Source: Cytophagales bacterium (lineage in GTDB: Bacteria; Bacteroidota; Bacteroidia; Cytophagales; Bernardetiaceae). Taken from it: a stretch of DNA of 64,000 bases. The stretch spans positions 1-64,000 of the forward strand of contig JAAFJX010000004.1 in the NCBI GenBank assembly GCA_013299045.1, given 5' to 3'. Under the pieces are notes generated by a model that was not told the origin of the DNA, made no database searches, and worked only from the letters and a program-made list of their open reading frames with translations. The translations under genes and the position numbers were made by a program. How positions within the stretch are numbered: the stretch's first letter is position 1; each line of letters starts with the position of its first letter. Of the stretch, positions 26,157-36,704 are shown piece after piece.

Positions 26157-27095
26157 TTAATAATAAATTGGGCATCTGATATCGTAGTAAGATTTTCGGG
26201 GGCGGTCATTGTAAGGCAGAGCGTAGGCCAATCCTATTTCAATACTTCCTCCAAGTGCTCTTTCAAAATGCCAGTCATAAGCCAACTGCATAGCCCAAGA
26301 ATCTTTTTGGAAACCCCCATGCAAAAAAACTGAGTGGCCTAAAGCGCTCGGCATGGCGTTACGATAGCCTACACCCGCCATAACACCCGCTATGTTCAGT
26401 TCCGTATCCAAAAGTACCTGTAAATAAGGCGCTTGATAATTCACCATGGCGGATAACTTGAGCTTGGCTTGCTGATGTAGAGATATAAGGCCACCCACGT
26501 TGAATGCAGTACGGATACGAACAGGCTCTGCATCTTGTAAAAATGCCAAATTGGGGTTATTGAGGTGGTGTAGAGCCAATCCCAGCCAAAAATTTTCTGT
26601 ATAAATAAGTCCACCAGCAGCCAAATCCAACTGCTTCGTATTGCTGCGCGCAAGTATCTCCTGGCTGATGCCGCCGTTTATGATAGCGTCTTCAAAAATT
26701 AGATTTTTGCTCAAATTCCTTTGCCAATAGCCCGCTTGAAGGCCAGCAGAAGCCATAACGCGGCGTGTGAGCTGCCAGTGAAAGCCATAGAGTAATTCTG
26801 CCTTTACTTGATTGAGCTGCCCCAAATAATCGTTTTGTACGCGCAGGCCTATCCCACTACCTACCGTACCAAAGCTATAATCAAAGGCTGCATAATGGCT
26901 CTGTAAAGGCGTACCTAATAGCAACCACTGGCTGCGATGCCCCACCGTGAAACGGTACTGAGGTGTAATGCCTACCTGCGCGGGGTTGTAGAGCATCTGA
27001 TTGTAGGCGGTCAGTGTGTTCAGTTGGTCTTGTGCATATAACTGCACCAACAAGCCATAAGCAAGCAGACTGACTATGGTCAATTTTTTAAGCAT
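26157..27095 (-). CDS. PorP/SprF family T9SS outer-membrane protein
   Basis: The start MLKKLTIVSLLAYG at 27095 gives a clean signal peptide ending LYAQDQ; the upstream ten codons would spoil it. The mature protein begins with the family signature LTAYNQMLYNPAQVGI, then alternating strands of a 14-strand-like barrel (SQWLLLGTPLQSHYAAFDYSF). In this phylum PorP/SprF proteins are outer-membrane partners of the type IX secretion system and of secreted adhesins such as SprB. No giant adhesin gene is adjacent. The gene is tightly linked, 42 bases, to the upstream rhomboid-like gene. Confidence 0.88.
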   Translation of the reverse strand: MLKKLTIVSLLAYGLLVQLYAQDQLNTLTAYNQMLYNPAQVGITPQYRFTVGHRSQWLLLGTPLQSHYAAFDYSFGTVGSGIGLRVQNDYLGQLNQVKAELLYGFHWQLTRRVMASAGLQAGYWQRNLSKNLIFEDAIINGGISQEILARSNTKQLDLAAGGLIYTENFWLGLALHHLNNPNLAFLQDAEPVRIRTAFNVGGLISLHQQAKLKLSAMVNYQAPYLQVLLDTELNIAGVMAGVGYRNAMPSALGHSVFLHGGFQKDSWAMQLAYDWHFERALGGSIEIGLAYALPYNDRPRKSYYDIRCPIYY

Positions 27096-27137
27096 AAAAA
27101 AGAAGTTAATCGTATTTTTTGGCAATCAATACTTGAG

Positions 27138-28103
27138 TTAAGAACGGCCACCTTTTTTACTCGCCTTAAAAAGCAACTGTTTTTCTTCTGTGCTAAGGCT
27201 TTCGTAGCCCGACTCGTTAATTTTGTCCAAAATGGCATCAATTATTTCTTGTTCAGACTTATCGTTGTAGGCATTGCCACTGGCTTTTCCTGCACTCTTT
27301 TTGGACTCACCCTGGCTGCGATACCCTTGCTTCTGAAAGTAATATTTTTTTTGCTTGCGCCCAAAAATCTTACCCAAAAAATTGAAAATAGTATTGAAAG
27401 GCGCAGACCAGTCACGGCCTGAACGATACTGTAAGGCATAGACCCAGCCAAGTAAACTACTGCCCAAAGCCGCGCCCAAATGACCGGAGACGTGCCTGCC
27501 AAAAAAGCCAAGAAACGTAATGCCAACCACAAACATAGCAACATATTTGAGCTTAAAAGGGCCAAAAATAAAGACGCGAATAGGCTCGTTGGGGCGAATA
27601 GTGGCAGAAGCCACCAAGAGAGCATAAGCCAGACCAGCAGCGCCGCCTGAAAAATTTTGGGCGTATGCCACCTGAAAAAACTCCAAAGTAGGCGAAAGCA
27701 ACATATAAAAAAGCGCTGACATAAAAGCAGACATAATGGCGAAAGCCATTAACTTCCCATCTCCAAAAACATACATAAAAAGGCGGCCGGAACTGTACAG
27801 AATGACCATGCCAAAAAACAAATCCAGTAAACTAAAATAAACAAAAGAATAGCTCAGAATCGCCCAAGGCTGCGCCAAAACTAAGGTTCGCCAGTCTGCA
27901 CAGAGGCTTAGCTTCTGAAAAATGAGCGTGCTGTAGTGCAAAGCTATAACATCTTCCGTAAATAGGTGAAGCCCCAGACGTACTAACGCCAAGAGTAAAT
28001 ACACCGATACAAAAGCTGCAATAAGCACCACCAAGCTGTTGTCGGTACGATTCCACTCCGCTTTAACGGAGTCCGTAATGCTTTTAAATGGACTGTTTGA
28101 CAT
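27138..28103 (-). CDS. Rhomboid-like membrane protein lacking the catalytic serine
   Basis: The 321-residue protein has the rhomboid six-helix core (about 22-225) and a polar C-terminal tail of about 95 residues. Where active rhomboids have GxSG, this one has GAAG (154-157). The alignment is firm because the neighbouring gene's GASGSVFGILMACAMLYPN aligns without gaps to GAAGLAYALLVASATIRPN. The helix 6 histidine is kept (His208 in SGHLGAALGS). Loss of the serine means it is very probably not a protease and may act like an iRhom, binding clients or the active neighbour. It ends 12 bases before the upstream rule of the PorP gene region, suggesting one operon. Confidence 0.82.
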   Translation of the reverse strand: MSNSPFKSITDSVKAEWNRTDNSLVVLIAAFVSVYLLLALVRLGLHLFTEDVIALHYSTLIFQKLSLCADWRTLVLAQPWAILSYSFVYFSLLDLFFGMVILYSSGRLFMYVFGDGKLMAFAIMSAFMSALFYMLLSPTLEFFQVAYAQNFSGGAAGLAYALLVASATIRPNEPIRVFIFGPFKLKYVAMFVVGITFLGFFGRHVSGHLGAALGSSLLGWVYALQYRSGRDWSAPFNTIFNFLGKIFGRKQKKYYFQKQGYRSQGESKKSAGKASGNAYNDKSEQEIIDAILDKINESGYESLSTEEKQLLFKASKKGGRS

Positions 28104-28139
28104 ATATTTTTTTTTATTGCTTCAAACTTCCTAAGTAAT

Positions 28140-28937
28140 CTACATAAGAGGTTTTTCTTTCCAAATTTTTAAAAGAATAAACCCAATCAGGAGGCCTCCT
28201 AAATGCGCAAAATGTGCCACATTGTCATTGGGATTATTCTTTATGAGTTGATACACTTCTAAGCCGCCATAAAAAAAGACGTAATATTTCATTTTGATAG
28301 GCATAGGGACAAAAAACATACGCAGCTCCATGTTAGGATAAAGCATAGCACAAGCCATTAGAATGCCAAAAACAGAACCCGAAGCCCCTACAGTGCCCAT
28401 ATCACGGTACTGGAAATAAATATTTTCCGTCAACTCTGTTGCGCTGGCAATGATAGCCGGGTCGTTAGGGGACTTGTCATAAGAACTGATGAACTGATTA
28501 AACTCTTCGCTGCTAAAAATATGGGGCGCGTACTCGCTCAAATATGCCATAAAAGCATCAGGGCTTGGGTTTTCTTGAAAAACCATGCAAAGCGTTTTCA
28601 TGCTGTATAACTCATAAGCATGAGTGCCCATGTGCAGGAAACCAGCGCCTACACCAGTTACCAAGTAGTAAATCATGAACTTTTTTGCTCCCCAATATTG
28701 CTCTAAAAAAATACCAAATAAGTACAAGGAAAGCATATTTGAGAACAAATGAAACAAATTAGCGTGCATAAAAATATGCGTAAAGAACTGCGTAGGAAAA
28801 AACTTTGGTGATTCCCAATGGTGTAGCCCCAGCCAGTCAGAGAGATTGATATTGGCTTCATTGAGTACAAGAGCTAGCAAAAACATTAAAAAATTTAAGC
28901 CAAGCAGATTCTTTATAGTGGGCGTTAGTGGTTGCAT
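28140..28937 (-). CDS. Rhomboid intramembrane serine protease
   Basis: This 265-residue protein is the active type: GASG with Ser186 in TM4 and His245 in AHFAHLGGLL of TM6 form the dyad. The TM2 segment HIFMHANLFHLFSNM contains the conserved His/Asn oxyanion residues. A loop of about 80 residues between TM3 and TM4 (about 103-180) is unusually long. Rhomboids cut membrane proteins within or near their transmembrane segments. It lies 36 bases upstream of the serine-less paralogue and is co-directional with it. Confidence 0.9.
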   Translation of the reverse strand: MQPLTPTIKNLLGLNFLMFLLALVLNEANINLSDWLGLHHWESPKFFPTQFFTHIFMHANLFHLFSNMLSLYLFGIFLEQYWGAKKFMIYYLVTGVGAGFLHMGTHAYELYSMKTLCMVFQENPSPDAFMAYLSEYAPHIFSSEEFNQFISSYDKSPNDPAIIASATELTENIYFQYRDMGTVGASGSVFGILMACAMLYPNMELRMFFVPMPIKMKYYVFFYGGLEVYQLIKNNPNDNVAHFAHLGGLLIGFILLKIWKEKPLM

Positions 28938-29333
28938 ATGTGAGCGAATTACTTAAAAATTCAGCATCAATATAACGAATTGAAGCCTAGATTAGTTTTG
29001 TTGGACGGCACTAAATAAATTCTTATGAATATTCATCGGCGATGCAAGGTACATTTTTATTGCAAATGTAGCTTTTTCTTTTTGAGTATTGCAAAAACAT
29101 GGTGAATTCAACTAAGAAATGCAACCTTATAGTCTTCTTTAGGGACGACTCTTTAGGACGGAATTGTTTTCAAATTCAGTTTTATGGTAAAAATCCCGCT
29201 ATTTGGATAGCGGCAAAGCAAAAAAAACATCAAACCAACAACGGAATTAAAATCAAAGAATACCAAAACTAAAAGTACTATAAAACATCACAACCTCAAT
29301 GAAAGTCGCATTTGACCTTGATAACGCCGAACA
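28938..29333. other. 396-base gap with a tiny MITE-family footprint
   Basis: No gene was recognised. TAGTCTTCTTTAGGGACGACT at 29130-29150 consists of the two MITE ends joined almost directly, the smallest form of the family in the window. The rest is AT-rich and should contain the promoter of the rhomboid operon. Confidence 0.5.
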
Positions 29334-30770
29334 TTACACTCCACTTTCCTCAAATTTTCGCTTGTAAGCCCAAAGCAAATCTTTGGCGCGCTGGGTAGCT
29401 TGCTCAAGTGGCACAATTGGCTTAGGGTAATGCTCGCCAAGTACGCAGTTGTAAAAAGCAGATTCTAGGGCGGTGAGCTTCCAAGGTTCGTGTATGAGTT
29501 GAAAAGGCACTCCTGATAACTCAGGCACCCATTTTTTGATAAATTTAGCCTCATAGTCATGCTCTTTGGACTGCTTGACGGGGTTATAAATCCGTATGGT
29601 ATGAATGCCCATAGAGCCTGCTTGCATTTGCAACTGTGGATAGTGTATGCCAGGTTCATAGTCCAGAAACAATTTAGCCAAATAATGCGCTACTTCTTGC
29701 CAAGGCTGCCAAAGTAAATGCGTCAGAAAAGAAACCACCATGCTTCGCATTCTAAAGTTCACGTAGCCAGTGCGTAGGAGTGCGCGCATACAAGCGTCCA
29801 CAAGCGGGTAGCCCGTTTGCCCAGTTTTCCAGGCTTTGATGTAAGCATCATTAATTGGTTGTACAATATCTTGCGTGTAAAGTGGATTCATATTCTCCCA
29901 TTCCATATTGACATGGCGTTCAAACCTTTGCATGAAATAAGAGCGCCATCGTAAACGGGTTTGAAAATTTTTGATGTTGAATAGTTGCTTCTGCATATCA
30001 GCAGTATCACTTCTGAATGCCTGATGCGCCTGCCTAGCGCTCAAACAACCATAAGCCAGATAGGGAGATAAACGGCTGCAATAAGTCCTTGACTCCTCTG
30101 GTTTAGAAATAGATTGCATATAGCCTTTCACGCGCTTAGCAGCAAAGGATTCTAACAAACGTAGGGCTTTGGTCTGGCCAGGAGGCTGTAAACCAGTAGG
30201 ATATTTTTGGAGTTGGCGCTGCATTTTGAGGTCTAGCCAAAAGTTCATACCTGGCTCAAAATCAACAGACTGCCAGGCTTCAAGGTCTGGGTTTTGTAAA
30301 TCCGCATTGATGTAGGCATCAAAATTTTGTGCCCATTTACTTTTTGTATAAGTACTGCCGCGCTGTATGGCATCATTTTCAAACTCCTGCCATTTTATGC
30401 CCGAGCTGTATAATAGTTTTTTGATGCGTTTGTCGCGCTCAAAAGTAAAGCCAGTGCCAGTTTCCTGATAGGAAAATACTTGGCCTATCTCAAAAATAGT
30501 AGATAGCTCAGCGAACACTTCGTCTGCCTCTGCATAGAAAAAATGAATTTCTTTACCCCTTCCTGAAAGCGTTTGTTTAAGGTCTAGGAAAGCATGGTAG
30601 GCAAAAAGGCCATGTCGTGTGTCCCAATCAGGCTGTTTGCAGAGGCTAGGCTCCATGATGTAAATTGCCAAAACAGGCTCACCAGTTTCAACAGCGGCCT
30701 TGAGAGGAGCGTGGTCTAGAGTCCGTAGGTCCCGCTTAAACCAAACGATATGGATTCGGGGTTTATCCAA
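29334..30770 (-). CDS. Cryptochrome/DNA photolyase family protein
   Basis: The N-terminal Rossmann domain (about 1-130, [18 protein letters not shown]) and the FAD-binding helical domain (about 210-450) are both complete in 478 residues. FAD-contact signatures include [16 protein letters not shown], a [25 protein letters not shown] stretch and [13 protein letters not shown]. No FeS-cluster cysteines are seen. A light-driven repair enzyme for pyrimidine dimers is most likely, but a cryptochrome-type sensor cannot be excluded by sequence. It follows etfA past a strong terminator, so it is probably independently expressed. Confidence 0.88.
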   Translation of the reverse strand: MDKPRIHIVWFKRDLRTLDHAPLKAAVETGEPVLAIYIMEPSLCKQPDWDTRHGLFAYHAFLDLKQTLSGRGKEIHFFYAEADEVFAELSTIFEIGQVFSYQETGTGFTFERDKRIKKLLYSSGIKWQEFENDAIQRGSTYTKSKWAQNFDAYINADLQNPDLEAWQSVDFEPGMNFWLDLKMQRQLQKYPTGLQPPGQTKALRLLESFAAKRVKGYMQSISKPEESRTYCSRLSPYLAYGCLSARQAHQAFRSDTADMQKQLFNIKNFQTRLRWRSYFMQRFERHVNMEWENMNPLYTQDIVQPINDAYIKAWKTGQTGYPLVDACMRALLRTGYVNFRMRSMVVSFLTHLLWQPWQEVAHYLAKLFLDYEPGIHYPQLQMQAGSMGIHTIRIYNPVKQSKEHDYEAKFIKKWVPELSGVPFQLIHEPWKLTALESAFYNCVLGEHYPKPIVPLEQATQRAKDLLWAYKRKFEESGV

Positions 30771-30778
30771 TTTTACTT

Positions 30779-30810
30779 CAAAAAAACAAGGGAGAACTAG
30801 CTCCCTTGTT
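30779..30810 (-). terminator. Rho-independent terminator after etfA
   Basis: A perfect AACAAGGGAG/CTCCCTTGTT stem with a 6-base loop is followed on the minus strand by TTTTTTT. It lies 28 bases past the etfA stop. Confidence 0.85.
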
Positions 30811-30837
30811 ATGACTAAATATCAGAAAATCAAATAA

Positions 30838-31806
30838 TTAAACAACCGCTTTCAATGCGTCATTCAGCTTTGGCAATACATCAAAAGCATCGCCTATAAT
30901 GCCATAGTCTGCTGCTTTAAAGAAAGGGGCTTCCGCATCTTTGTTAATGACGACAATCACTTTGGAGGAACTCACGCCGGCCAAGTGCTGTATAGCACCT
31001 GAAATACCGATAGCAATGTATAAGTCTGGACTAATTTTTATACCAGTTTGTCCCACGTGCTCGTGGTGTGGTCGCCAATCCATATCCGAAACTGGTTTGG
31101 AGCAAGCCGTAGCAGCGCCAAGCGTTTTCGCTAAGTCTTCTATAAGTCCCCAGTTCTCGGGGCCTTTCAACCCGCGCCCAGCAGATACAACACGAGTGGC
31201 TTCGGGCAGCAAGATGTCTCCTGTTTGTTTTTCCACTTTTTGAATAGTCAGTTCAAAGTTGCCATCAGCAATACTAGGAGCAAAAGTTGAAACAGCAGCA
31301 GTTCCGCTTCCTTCGGTAGGCACTATCGCATTTTTCTTGATGGTGAGTATTTTGCGTGCCCCAGCCAATTTGACTTTTGCGAAAGCTTTGCCTGTATAGA
31401 CGCTGCGCAATACTGACCACACATCGCCCTCAATTTCAGGCAATTCGGTTACATTTGAAGCCACGGTCGCTTTGTAGCGTATGCCTATGCGCGGAGCAGC
31501 CGCATCAACCAAAGAGGATTTAGGCATGACTACCACACTGGCACTTTCTGCTTCGGCTGCAGCCGTGATGATGGCAGCCGTTACAGCCGCCAATTTGGCT
31601 TGCAAGCGGCTATCCTGAACGTGTAAAACTTTGTTTGCGCCAAATTTGCCAAGTGCAGCCAAAGTAGTTTCGGTGGCATCATCAACTACCAAAACAGCTA
31701 CCTGGGCATTAATTTTTTGAGCAACAGCAGCACCATAGGCCACGGCCTCTAGGGAAGATTTTTTGACAATCCCTTTATCAACTTCTGCGAATACTAAAAC
31801 AGACAT
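30838..31806 (-). CDS. etfA: Electron transfer flavoprotein, alpha subunit
   Basis: EtfA forms a heterodimer with EtfB, binds FAD and shuttles electrons from acyl-CoA dehydrogenases toward the quinone pool. The 322-residue length is normal. The C-terminal FAD-binding domain is intact: VVSAGRGLKGPENWGLIEDLA, the LYIAIGISGAIQHLAG loop, and the INKDAEAPFFKAADYGIIGD block. It follows etfB by 56 bases, in one operon ended by the terminator at 30779. Confidence 0.95.
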   Translation of the reverse strand: MSVLVFAEVDKGIVKKSSLEAVAYGAAVAQKINAQVAVLVVDDATETTLAALGKFGANKVLHVQDSRLQAKLAAVTAAIITAAAEAESASVVVMPKSSLVDAAAPRIGIRYKATVASNVTELPEIEGDVWSVLRSVYTGKAFAKVKLAGARKILTIKKNAIVPTEGSGTAAVSTFAPSIADGNFELTIQKVEKQTGDILLPEATRVVSAGRGLKGPENWGLIEDLAKTLGAATACSKPVSDMDWRPHHEHVGQTGIKISPDLYIAIGISGAIQHLAGVSSSKVIVVINKDAEAPFFKAADYGIIGDAFDVLPKLNDALKAVV

Positions 31807-31862
31807 AGTTTTTATTTGTTATGAAAAGAGCCAAAATACAGCCTTCATTCGTTTAAAATCAA

Positions 31863-32594
31863 TTAAATAACTTTGGCTTCCTCCTTGAGCAAGCGCACCA
31901 GTTCCTGAATGTCAGAGGCTGGAATCATTTTGCAGCCCGAACGCTCTGGCGGCATCTCATAAGCAATAACTTCGGTAGGCACATCGCTTGGTGCAGGTTC
32001 TACGACAGCTAGTGGTTTACGGCGAGCCTGCATAATGCCCTGCATATTGGCAATTTTCCATTCGGCAATAGGCTCTTGGCAGCCCGCCACGAATGGAAGC
32101 GCACAAGAAATAACTTCTTTGCCCCCTTCAATTTCACGGGTCATTGTGGCGGTTTGTCCCTCAAAAGTCATGGTCATACAAGGCACAATGGCAGGCATTC
32201 CGAGCAATTCGGCTACCATGCCGTGTACTTGGCCACCGTTGAAGTCGCTAGACTCCCGCCCCATCAAAATAAGGTCATATTGCTCTTTTCTGGCAATAGC
32301 AGCAATTTGCTCGGCCACAAAGAGCGAATCTGTCGGTTCAGCATTTACGCGAATTGCGTCATCTGCACCAAGCGCTAAGGCTTTGCGAATTGTATTTTCA
32401 GTTTCGGGACCACCTACGTTCAGAACGGTTACTTTGGCCTTGAGTTCTTTTTGTAAGTCAATGGCCTTGCTGAGCGCGAAATCATCATAGGGGCCAACCA
32501 CAAAATTTACACCGGTGCTGTCTAGCTTGCCGTCTTTGAACTTAATCTTAGATGTGGTTTCAGGTACGTGCGTAATGCAAACCAATATTTTCAT
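31863..32594 (-). CDS. etfB: Electron transfer flavoprotein, beta subunit
   Basis: The start is placed at MKILVCITHVPETTSKIKF (32594), giving 243 residues; the 81 codons upstream in frame are AT-rich leader and unlike the family. The AMP-binding and adenine-recognition pattern GPYDDFALSKAIDL, GADDAIRV and ILMGRESSDFNGGQV are all present. This is the first gene of the etfBA operon, likely transcribed from the -7 element at 32703. Confidence 0.94.
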   Translation of the reverse strand: MKILVCITHVPETTSKIKFKDGKLDSTGVNFVVGPYDDFALSKAIDLQKELKAKVTVLNVGGPETENTIRKALALGADDAIRVNAEPTDSLFVAEQIAAIARKEQYDLILMGRESSDFNGGQVHGMVAELLGMPAIVPCMTMTFEGQTATMTREIEGGKEVISCALPFVAGCQEPIAEWKIANMQGIMQARRKPLAVVEPAPSDVPTEVIAYEMPPERSGCKMIPASDIQELVRLLKEEAKVI

Positions 32595-32702
32595 AAAAAC
32601 TTGGACATTAAATAGTTGATTCAACCCTGATAAAATCTTGTGTATATAAACGTCAAGACACTTTAGGATTATTGGCAGCCAAAATAAATACTTTTTTTGA
32701 TG

Positions 32703-32710
32703 CAAAGATA
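32703..32710 (-). promoter_or_regulatory. -7 element before etfB
   Basis: TATCTTTG on the minus strand fits TAnnTTTG, leaving a leader of about 100 bases before etfB. The gap 32595-32899 holds this element and the atpC terminator; nothing else was seen. Confidence 0.4.
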
Positions 32711-32835
32711 CAAAAGGCCTATTTTTTTGTTCTAAGTTCAAACCTAAGGTAGAGCGTAATTGTTTGGCCAATAGAGTAAAAAAGTAGAAAAAGATTATTG
32801 AGCGAAGCGTTCGGATACAAAAGGGCTGTATGAAC

Positions 32836-32873
32836 AAAAAAACACCCTAGCTTTAGAAACTGGGTGTTTTTTT
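32836..32873 (-). terminator. Rho-independent terminator after atpC
   Basis: Stem AAAAACACCC/GGGTGTTTTT with a 14-base loop, followed on the minus strand by a run of T. It lies 27 bases beyond the atpC stop. Confidence 0.8.
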
Positions 32874-32899
32874 GGGGGGGTAAGTCTCAAAAAGCAATT

Positions 32900-33187
32900 C
32901 TAACTTTTAGGCGATGCGCTTTCTTTCTTTGGGCTTGAGCCTTGTTTGATGGACTCTGCCAAAACAATAACGCGATTGTCCAGAACCTCTACAACGCCAG
33001 CATCAATGAAATAGCTCTGCGCATTGCCGTCTTCTGTTTTGACAAAAAGCTCTCCTTCTTCTAAAGCACTGATAATGGCGGCGTGCATATCCAAGATTTC
33101 AAAAGAACCTTTTGAACCTGGCACACGCACTAAAGAGGCTTTGCCAGAGAAGATGACTTTGTCAGGTGTGATGATTTCTAAGTTCAT
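32900..33187 (-). CDS. atpC: F1 ATP synthase epsilon subunit
   Basis: The 95-residue chain is the N-terminal beta-sandwich of epsilon: MNLEIITPDKVIFSGKAS, VPGSKGSFEILDMHAAIISAL. The C-terminal two-helix inhibitory domain of longer homologues (about 130-140 residues) is missing, as is common in Bacteroidota. It follows atpD by 29 bases in an atpDC pair that is separated from the other ATP synthase genes. Confidence 0.93.
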   Translation of the reverse strand: MNLEIITPDKVIFSGKASLVRVPGSKGSFEILDMHAAIISALEEGELFVKTEDGNAQSYFIDAGVVEVLDNRVIVLAESIKQGSSPKKESASPKS

Positions 33188-33216
33188 TGTGAGTATTTTT
33201 GCTCTGAAAGATTCAT

Positions 33217-34746
<1,530 letters not shown>

Positions 34747-34772
34747 CTATAATAAAAACCAAAATTTTGCCG

Positions 34773-34780
34773 CAAAGATA
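34773..34780 (-). promoter_or_regulatory. -7 element before atpD
   Basis: TATCTTTG on the minus strand matches TAnnTTTG and would start a leader of about 45 bases. The 308-base gap 34723-35030 shows no other feature. Confidence 0.45.
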
Positions 34781-35030
34781 GAAATTGAAGTTTTAAAAAC
34801 CATAGGAACAACGTTTTTTTTGTTGTTTTGATTTAAAATATATCAAACAGAGTTCTCAACAACTGGTGGCGGTTTATTGAAATAGCGCTAATGGTGAGTA
34901 ATATTTAAGTCCTTAATCATTGGGCGCTCAATAATCAAAAGAGTGTGGCACCCGAGCATCAGAAGTTGCGCTTTTGTGATTTTAAGGAAATCTCTGTTCG
35001 CTGTCGCGTGGTATTTGTTTTAAGCCATTG

Positions 35031-35327
35031 CTAGACATAAGCCTCTACCGACTCCATAGAAAAGGCTACGGGGCGTTCAGCAAACATGGACTTTGTTTTG
35101 AGCCAGGTTTCGGCAAAGAAAGAGGAGGTGCGATAGCTATTAAGGGCTTCTTCGGATACCCATTGGCTATGCGTGATAAGTACATTTTGTTCTTTTGCGT
35201 CGCGGTAAAGGGCCAAATTCATGCAACCATCGAACTCCTTTATGCGCTCTTTTATGCTTCCGAAAAGTCTTAAAAAATTATCTACCTCACTTGTTTTAAA
35301 GGTCATTCTAACAATCCTGATAACCAT
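35031..35327 (-). CDS. Antibiotic biosynthesis monooxygenase (ABM) domain protein
   Basis: A single small ferredoxin-like alpha/beta domain of 98 residues with the ABM pattern: IVRMTFKTSEVDNFLRLF, GCMNLALYRD, THSQWVSEEALNSYRTSSFF. Family members include quinol monooxygenases and haem-degrading enzymes; many have unknown substrates. The His/Trp pair (HSQW) typical of the family is present. It is a single gene, upstream of atpD and in the same direction, with 308 bases between. Confidence 0.75.
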   Translation of the reverse strand: MVIRIVRMTFKTSEVDNFLRLFGSIKERIKEFDGCMNLALYRDAKEQNVLITHSQWVSEEALNSYRTSSFFAETWLKTKSMFAERPVAFSMESVEAYV

Positions 35328-35782
35328 ACGGGTATTGCTTTGCAGTAAAATAAAGTCAGTTCAGTTTTATTCTTTTATGGTAGATATTACGTTGCGGCAA
35401 AATTTTTAATCTATTTGCTATTATAAACTGACACAAAGTAGAAAAAATTGCGCTTTTTAAAGATTTTTTTTCATATTAACAATAATTTTGCCGTGAGAAT
35501 GCTCTTGAAACCTAAATTGAAACAACTTATTGCAGCAAAACCTATTGAACATAAAAAAATCAAACACACTAAAATAAAAAAGTATTCATACTGTAGTTTT
35601 TTAGAGATGGTCTTTAATCTGTATAAAGCAACATTTTTCTCCAATAAAATTGTACTTTCTGTAATTTTGTACTGCTAAATAGCAAATTAAAGCAGTAACA
35701 ACTTGGCCGAATATGTCCTTATGTTGGCTTTTTAGTTGGTATAAATCCGCGTACTTTTGTAGCAGAAACTAAAGCATTCAGA
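35328..35782. other. 455-base divergent intergenic region
   Basis: It lies between the ABM gene (minus) and the GlxA-type operon (plus). It is very AT-rich and contains a short open frame (35448-35678) with low-complexity Lys/Ile/Phe composition that is not convincing as a gene. Confidence 0.4.
35752..35759 (+). promoter_or_regulatory. -7 element of the six-gene operon
   Basis: TACTTTTG fits TAnnTTTG exactly and lies 23 bases before the regulator's ATG. It is the only good match in the region, so it probably serves the whole 35783-40978 operon. A TTG is present upstream but not at the ideal spacing. Confidence 0.45.
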
Positions 35783-36703
35783 ATGGCTACAAAATTCATT
35801 TTCCTTCTTCTGCCACAGGTGCATATCCTGGATTTAGCCGGCCCCGATCAAGCTATTCATGAAGCTATAGACTACGGTGCAGACTTTGAAATTGAGCATT
35901 GCAGCATTGGGCAAGCGCTGATAACCACCAGCGGGCTGCCTGTAGGAGCGCTCAAGCACTTCTCGGAAGTAAAATTCAAAACGGGGGATTTTTTGCTAAT
36001 ACCAGGAAGTTCATATAACTACTTGACTTCCAAGCTTTTTTTGCAACAGAAAGAGTTGTTTCTTTGGATAAAAAATTTGTACAACAGTGGCGTTTCGGTG
36101 TGTAGTATCTGCATGGGTGCTTTCGTTTTGGCCGAATCTGGCTTGCTTAACAACAAAAACTGCACCACACACTTCAAAAAGACAAAGGCGTTACGAGAGA
36201 AATACCCCAAAATCCAAGTCCAAGACAACATTCTGTTCACAGAACAAAACGGCATTTATACGAGTGCGGGCATTGCCTCAGGTATTGATTTGACTTTACA
36301 TATCATTGAGCAACTACAAGGGAGTCATTTTGCGCATTTGGTGGCGCGCGAGCTCGTCGTTTTTAGCAGAAGAAACGGTACTGATAGTCAAGAAAGTGAG
36401 TTTTTGAAGTTCAGAAATCACTTGCATTCGGGCATTCACCGCGTACAAGATTTTATTTTTGAGAATATTCAAAAAAAGAGTGCTTTGCTTGATTATGCCG
36501 ACTTAGCCGACATGAGCGAGCGCAATTTTACGCGAATTTTCAAGAAAGAAACAGGCACGACGGTTCTTGCTTACATCAATGCAGTGCGCAAGGCTAAAGC
36601 GAGAGAATACCTCAAAAACCCTGATTTATCTAGAATAGAAATTGCCAACAAAGTGGGCTTACAAAGTGAAAAACAATTACTCAGAATCTTAACAAACCAC
36701 TGA
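35783..36703 (+). CDS. GlxA-type transcriptional regulator (DJ-1/PfpI plus AraC HTH)
   Basis: Residues about 1-190 form a DJ-1/PfpI glutamine-amidotransferase-like sensor domain (FLLLPQVHILDLAGPDQA; nucleophile elbow VCSICMGAFVLAESGLL). Residues about 210-306 form an AraC-type DNA-binding domain (YADLADMSERNFTRIFKKETG). The second helix-turn-helix, IANKVGLQSEKQLLRIL, stops early: the usual F+...G.+P..YR tail is missing, so the protein seems 12-15 residues short. Its gene is first in the operon and its TGA is two bases from the next ATG. It probably controls these genes. Confidence 0.88.
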   Translation: MATKFIFLLLPQVHILDLAGPDQAIHEAIDYGADFEIEHCSIGQALITTSGLPVGALKHFSEVKFKTGDFLLIPGSSYNYLTSKLFLQQKELFLWIKNLYNSGVSVCSICMGAFVLAESGLLNNKNCTTHFKKTKALREKYPKIQVQDNILFTEQNGIYTSAGIASGIDLTLHIIEQLQGSHFAHLVARELVVFSRRNGTDSQESEFLKFRNHLHSGIHRVQDFIFENIQKKSALLDYADLADMSERNFTRIFKKETGTTVLAYINAVRKAKAREYLKNPDLSRIEIANKVGLQSEKQLLRILTNH

Positions 36704-36704
36704 A

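Noticed and set aside
27590-27660. Ser152 as an active serine in the first rhomboid
   Set aside because: The neighbour's GASGSVFGILMACAMLYPN aligns without gaps to GAAG, placing Ala156, not Ser152, at the catalytic position.
35448-35678. 76-codon frame before the GlxA-type gene
   Set aside because: Lys/Ile/Phe-rich low-complexity translation in an AT-rich promoter region; no start signal or homology.
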